A stretch of DNA of 64,000 nucleotides from Panagrolaimus kolymaensis. Lineage: Eukaryota; Nematoda; Chromadorea; Rhabditida; Panagrolaimidae. The notes below the pieces were generated by a model that saw only the letters and a program-made list of their open reading frames with translations, ran no database searches and was not told the DNA's origin. Of this stretch, positions 58,201 to 64,000 are shown in pieces (positions within the stretch are counted from its first letter, which is position 1; each line of letters begins with the position of its first letter). The position numbers and the translations under genes are program-made. The DNA lies in assembly GCA_028622995.1 (NCBI GenBank), contig JAJQJQ010000013.1, positions 1,860,001-1,924,000 on the forward strand. Reading direction: 5' to 3'.

Positions 58201-61200
58201 TTTTTACTTTATTTTCATTTTATCAAGCCCGGACACTATTTTCTTTTGTTGCAAAAAAGTTAGTGAATTTTAATCACAAAACCAAAATTTATTTATCACG
58301 CCTTTCTTTAGACGTTCTTCATCGGCGTGGATTAAATATTATTTAATTTTTTTACTTTATTTTCATTTTATCAAGCCCAAACACTTTTTTCTTTTGTTGC
58401 AAAAAAGTTAGTGAATTTTAATCACAAAACCAAAAATTGTTTATCACGCCTTTCTTTAGACGTTCTTCATCGGCTTGGAATAAACTAGTTTTAATGTTTT
58501 TACTTTATTTTCATTTTATCAAGCCCGGACACTATTTTCTTTTGTTGCAAAAAAGTTAGTGAATTTTAATCACAAAACCAAAAATTGTTTATCACGCCTT
58601 TCTTTAGACGTTCTTCATCGGCTTGGAATAAACTAGTTTTAATGTTTTTACTTTATTTTCATTTTATCAAGCCCGGACACTATTTTCTTTTGTTGCAAAA
58701 AAGTTAGTGAATTTTAATCACAAAACCAAAAATTGTTTATCACGCCTTTCTTTAGACGTTCTTCATCGGCTTGGAATAAACTAGTTTTAATGTTTTTACT
58801 TTATTTTCATTTTATCAAGCCCGGACACTATTTTCTTTTGTTGCAAAAAAGTTAGTGAATTTTAATCACAAAACCAAAAATTGTTTATCACGCCTTTCTT
58901 TAGACGTTCTTCATCGGCTTGGAATAAACTAGTTTTAATGTTTTTACTTTATTTTCATTTTATCAAGCCCAAACACTTTTTTCTTTTGTTGCAAAAAAGT
59001 TAGTGAATTTTAATCACAAAACCAAAAATTGTTTATCACGCCTTTCTTTAGACGTTCTTCATCGGCTTGGAATAAACTAGTTTTAATGTTTTTACTTTAT
59101 TTTCATTTTATCAAGCCCGGACACTATTTTCTTTTGTTGCAAAAAAGTTAGTGAATTTTAATCACAAAACCAAAATTTATTTATCACGCCTTTCTTTAGA
59201 CGTTCTTCATCGGCGTGGATTAAATATTATTTAATTTTTTTACTTTATTTTCATTTTATCAAGCCCAAACACTTTTTTCTTTTGTTGCAAAAAAGTTAGT
59301 GAATTTTAATCACAAAACCAAAAATTGTTTATCACGCCTTTCTTTAGACGTTCTTCATCGGCTTGGAATAAACTAGTTTTAATGTTTTTACTTTATTTTC
59401 ATTTTATCAAGCCCGGACACTATTTTCTTTTGTTGCAAAAAAGTTAGTGAATTTTAATCACAAAACCAAAAATTGTTTATCACGCCTTTCTTTAGACGTT
59501 CTTCATCGGCTTGGAATAAACTAGTTTTAATGTTTTTACTTTATTTTCATTTTATCAAGCCCAAACACTTTTTTCTTTTGTTGCAAAAAAGTTAGTGAAT
59601 TTTAATCACAAAACCAAAAATTGTTTATCACGCCTTTCTTTAGACGTTCTTCATCGGCTTGGAATAAACTAGTTTTAATGTTTTTACTTTATTTTCATTT
59701 TATCAAGCCCGGACACTATTTTCTTTTGTTGCAAAAAAGTTAGTGAATTTTAATCACAAAACCAAAAATTGTTTATCACGCCTTTCTTTAGACGTTCTTC
59801 ATCGGCTTGGAATAAACTAGTTTTAATGTTTTTACTTTATTTTCATTTTATCAAGCCCGGACACTATTTTCTTTTGTTGCAAAAAAGTTAGTGAATTTTA
59901 ATCACAAAACCAAAAATTGTTTATCACGCCTTTCTTTAGACGTTCTTCATCGGCTTGGAATAAACTAGTTTTAATGTTTTTACTTTATTTTCATTTTATC
60001 AAGCCCAAACACTTTTTTCTTTTGTTGCAAAAAAGTTAGTGAATTTTAATCACAAAACCAAAAATTGTTTATCACGCCTTTCTTTAGACGTTCTTCATCG
60101 GCTTGGAATAAACTAGTTTTAATGTTTTTACTTTATTTTCATTTTATCAAGCCCGGACACTATTTTCTTTTGTTGCAAAAAAGTTAGTGAATTTTAATCA
60201 CAAAACCAAAATTTATTTATCACGCCTTTCTTTAGACGTTCTTCATCGGCGTGGATTAAATATTATTTAATTTTTTTACTTTATTTTCATTTTATCAAGC
60301 CCAAACACTTTTTTCTTTTGTTGCAAAAAAGTTAGTGAATTTTAATCACAAAACCAAAAATTGTTTATCACGCCTTTCTTTAGACGTTCTTCATCGGCTT
60401 GGAATAAACTAGTTTTAATGTTTTTACTTTATTTTCATTTTATCAAGCCCGGACACTATTTTCTTTTGTTGCAAAAAAGTTAGTGAATTTTAATCACAAA
60501 ACCAAAAATTGTTTATCACGCCTTTCTTTAGACGTTCTTCATCGGCTTGGAATAAACTAGTTTTAATGTTTTTACTTTATTTTCATTTTATCAAGCCCAA
60601 ACACTTTTTTCTTTTGTTGCAAAAAAGTTAGTGAATTTTAATCACAAAACCAAAAATTGTTTATCACGCCTTTCTTTAGACGTTCTTCATCGGCTTGGAA
60701 TAAACTAGTTTTAATGTTTTTACTTTATTTTCATTTTATCAAGCCCAAACACTTTTTTCTTTTGTTGCAAAAAAGTTAGTGAATTTTAATCACAAAACCA
60801 AAAATTGTTTATCACGCCTTTCTTTAGACGTTCTTCATCGGCTTGGAATAAACTAGTTTTAATGTTTTTACTTTATTTTCATTTTATCAAGCCCGGACAC
60901 TATTTTCTTTTGTTGCAAAAAAGTTAGTGAATTTTAATCACAAAACCAAAAATTGTTTATCACGCCTTTCTTTAGACGTTCTTCATCGGCTTGGAATAAA
61001 CTAGTTTTAATGTTTTTACTTTATTTTCATTTTATCAAGCCCAAACACTTTTTTCTTTTGTTGCAAAAAAGTTAGTGAATTTTAATCACAAAACCAAAAA
61101 TTGTTTATCACGCCTTTCTTTAGACGTTCTTCATCGGCTTGGAATAAACTAGTTTTAATGTTTTTACTTTATTTTCATTTTATCAAGCCCGGACACTATT

Positions 61201-63034
61201 TTCTTTTGTTGCAAAAAAGTTAGTGAATTTTAATCACAAAACCAAAAATTGTTTATCACGCCTTTCTTTAGACGTTCTTCATCGGCTTGGAATAAACTAG
61301 TTTTAATGTTTTTACTTTATTTTCATTTTATCAAGCCCAAACACTTTTTTCTTTTGTTGCAAAAAAGTTAGTGAATTTTAATCACAAAACCAAAAATTGT
61401 TTATCACGCCTTTCTTTAGACGTTCTTCATCGGCTTGGAATAAACTAGTTTTAATGTTTTTACTTTATTTTCATTTTATCAAGCCCGGACACTATTTTCT
61501 TTTGTTGCAAAAAAGTTAGTGAATTTTAATCACAAAACCAAAAATTGTTTATCACGCCTTTCTTTAGACGTTCTTCATCGGCTTGGAATAAACTAGTTTT
61601 AATGTTTTTACTTTATTTTCATTTTATCAAGCCCGGACACTATTTTCTTTTGTTGCAAAAAAGTTAGTGAATTTTAATCACAAAACCAAAAATTGTTTAT
61701 CACGCCTTTCTTTAGACGTTCTTCATCGGCTTGGAATAAACTAGTTTTAATGTTTTTACTTTATTTTCATTTTATCAAGCCCGGACACTATTTTCTTTTG
61801 TTGCAAAAAATTTAGTGAATTTTAATCACAAAACCAAAATTTATTTATCACGCCTTTCTTTAGACGTTCTTCATCGGCGTGGATTAAATATTATTTAATT
61901 TTTTTACTTTATTTTCATTTTATCAAGCCCAAACACTTTTTTCTTTTGTTGCAAAAAAGTTAGTGAATTTTAATCACAAAACCAAAAATTGTTTATCACG
62001 CCTTTCTTTAGACGTTCTTCATCGGCTTGGAATAAACTAGTTTTAATGTTTTTACTTTATTTTCATTTTATCAAGCCCGGACACTATTTTCTTTTGTTGC
62101 AAAAAAGTTAGTGAATTTTAATCACAAAACCAAAATTTATTTATCACGCCTTTCTTTAGACGTTCTTCATCGGCGTGGATTAAATATTATTTAATTTTTT
62201 TACTTTATTTTCATTTTATCAAGCCCAAACACTTTTTTCTTTTGTTGCAAAAAAGTTAGTGAATTTTAATCACAAAACCAAAAATTGTTTATCACGCCTT
62301 TCTTTAGACGTTCTTCATGGGCGTGGAATAAACAAATTTTAATTTTTTTACTTTATTTTCATTTTATCAAGCCCAAACACTTTTTTCTTTTGTTGCAAAA
62401 AAGTTAGTGAATTTTAATCACAAAACCAAAAATTGTTTATCACGCCTTTCTTTAGACATTCTTCATGGGCGTGGAATAAACAAATTTTAATTTTTTTACT
62501 TTACTTTCATTTTATCAAGCCCGGACACTTTTTTCTTTTGTTGCAAAAAAGTTAGTGAATTTTAATCACAAAACCAAAAATTGTTTATCACGCCTTTCTT
62601 TAGACGTTCTTCATCGGCTTGGAATAAACTAGTTTTAATGTTTTTACTTTATTTTCATTTTATCAAGCCCGGACACTATTTTCTTTTGTTGCAAAAAAGT
62701 TAGTGAATTTTAATCACAAAACCAAAAATTGTTTATCACGCCTTTCTTTAGACGTTCTTCATCGGCTTGGAATAAACTAGTTTTAATGTTTTTACTTTAT
62801 TTTCATTTTATCAAGCCCGGACACTATTTTCTTTTGTTGCAAAAAAGTTAGTGAATTTTAATCACAAAACCAAAAATTGTTTATCACGCCTTTCTTTAGA
62901 CGTTCTTCATCGGCGTGGATTAAATATTATTTAATTTTTTTACTTTATTTTCATTTTATCAAGCCCAAACACTTTTTTCTTTTGTTGCAAAAAAATCAGT
63001 GAATATTAATCACAAAACCAAAATTTATTTATCA
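52231..63034. repeat. Satellite array, 73 units of 148 bp
   Basis: Taking CGCCTTTCTTTAGAC as the unit start, the first unit begins at 52231 and the last at 62887, exactly 72 x 148 bp apart. Spot checks at 54451, 56671, 58891 and 61111 fall in exact register, so there is no net insertion or deletion between checkpoints. Units are AT-rich and fall into a few classes by linked substitutions: A (CGGCTTGGAATAAACTAG, usually with CCCGGACAC), B (CGGCGTGGATTAAATATT with CCCAAACAC) and C (ATTCTTCATGGGCGTGGAAT). No ORF runs through. The array ends abruptly at CACTAGGGTTCC. Unit length is close to nucleosome-core length. It might be (peri)centromeric or heterochromatic DNA, by inference. Confidence 0.97.
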
Positions 63035-64000
63035 CTAGGGTTCCGCCCCGGTAAATTTACCACTCAAAAAGTCGCCTTGTTAATTTTGTAAATTACAATC
63101 CATCACAAAGTTCTACAAAGTCTTACCAAAGTTTTGTAAAGCTTTGTTAAACTTTGTAAGAATTTGTAAGGGTTTTACCTGCGTGGATATTTTGAGGATA
63201 TTTATTTAAAGTTTTGTAATTGAAATGGGTCATTTAAAATAAATCTGAATTAATGAATCTTCTAAAACGAAAGACTATATTATCTTTGACCGTAATAAAT
63301 TTCCATGCTGGTCAATGGCCTCAAGAAAACAGGTACATGTGCCTGTAAACTTTAATGAATTTGTATTTCATCTTGACAACCCAACACTACAGTTTCTATT
63401 TTTTTTTGTGACTCAAACTCCTGTAATTAAAAATATCCTTTCATGGCAAAATTTAATTTTTTGCAAATGATAGTATAAAATTTGTGAAACTATTAAACTT
63501 TTGTCGTTTAAAATATTTCTTAATCTTTTAACCAAAATCATTACTATAACAGCGATTTTATCATTACAATTTGATATTTTTTTTTGATATTTATAGTTTT
63601 TCAATTTTAAAAATAAACCATTTTTGATAAATTTGTTGTTTGTTGCTTTATTTTCTCGATGGTGTTACGACGGAGTTTGAACAGACCGAATGCTTTCATA
63701 CGTTAATTTAAACTACAGTTTGACATGCTCAAAAAAATATTTTAGCTTGTAACTTGTGGCTTGCTTATTTACATGGGAAACGGAAGTATTTTTTGACTAT
63801 AAATGAAAAAAAAATTAAAATTCACTATCGATTTTGTGAACTATTAATACAAGTTTTTTCTTCTCTTCTTTTTTTTAACTTTTCTTTTATCATTATTAAA
63901 CTCTCATGGTGTCTCTTTCAATTATTTTTTTTTTTTACATGTCAAATAAAGTGCTTTTTAGGGTTATTTTAGTTTCAAAAACATTACACTAAATTTTTAT
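63035..64000. other. Unique flank to the right of the satellite
   Basis: Contains the 12-bp palindrome GGTAAATTTACC (63050-63061) and a cluster of direct and inverted ACTTTGTAA-like motifs (63095-63180). The rest is AT-rich with short unsupported open frames. No gene recognised. Confidence 0.5.

Noticed and set aside
52231..63034. Regular repeats considered as a CRISPR-like array
   Set aside because: Units are contiguous 148-bp tandem copies without unique spacers, in a eukaryotic context; it is a satellite.
1..64000. tRNA, rRNA, spliced-leader RNA and snRNA genes
   Set aside because: Looked for typical T-loop, U-snRNA and SL starts by eye and found none convincing; a covariance-model scan would be needed to exclude them.

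Overview
The window is strongly AT-rich eukaryotic DNA. It has short introns (about 45-350 bp) with TTTTTAG or TTTTCAG acceptors, acceptors lying 2-30 bases before several start codons (typical of spliced-leader trans-splicing), and gene families typical of nematodes: a secreted C6-domain mucin-like protein, str- and srg-type chemoreceptors, a nematode-type cytochrome P450 and an EOL-1/DXO family expansion. A tylenchid-type nematode such as a root-knot nematode fits the composition. The phylum is well supported; the genus is an inference.

Region 1 (1-8.9 kb): a 5' portion of a PP4R3/SMEK-like gene runs off the left edge, with a decayed duplicate of its first exon upstream. Three single-exon DXO/RAI1-type decapping-nuclease paralogs follow, with a VWA + alpha-kinase gene among them. 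Two of the DXO copies carry a shared structured element just downstream, whose outer stem has a compensatory base change.

Region 2 (9-11 kb): a 2-kb fold-back DNA transposon with 8-bp target duplications, carrying the same small ORF in both arms. A nested TTAA-flanked MITE sits in the right arm.

Region 3 (12-23 kb): a C6 mucin-like gene, a RanBP9/10 (CTLH complex) gene convergent to it, a 4-kb gap, and a tandem HIT-domain gene.

Region 4 (24-35 kb): the most remarkable gene is a seven-exon ORF whose exons join in frame into one protein of about 1255 residues. It has three enzymes in series: a choline/carnitine acyltransferase, a Thr-nucleophile asparaginase/isoaspartyl peptidase, and an asparaginyl-tRNA-synthetase-like asparagine synthetase without an anticodon-binding domain. 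A P450, a CtIP/Sae2/COM-1 homolog and a membrane-protein gene with an in-frame stop follow.

Region 5 (35-50 kb): a long empty AT-rich stretch, a GPI-type acetylcholinesterase, a frameshifted srg-like receptor, and an intact str receptor whose 2.2-kb intron holds a MULE element with terminal repeats built of TTTGCGGC motifs.

Region 6 (52.2-63.0 kb): a satellite array of exactly 73 units of 148 bp with no net length change, made of a few unit variants, followed by about 1 kb of unique DNA.

Exon boundaries were worked out by hand from splice signals, reading phase and family motifs. All multi-exon models close in frame except the two marked as pseudogenes. Function is inferred from remembered family motifs; no database search was possible.
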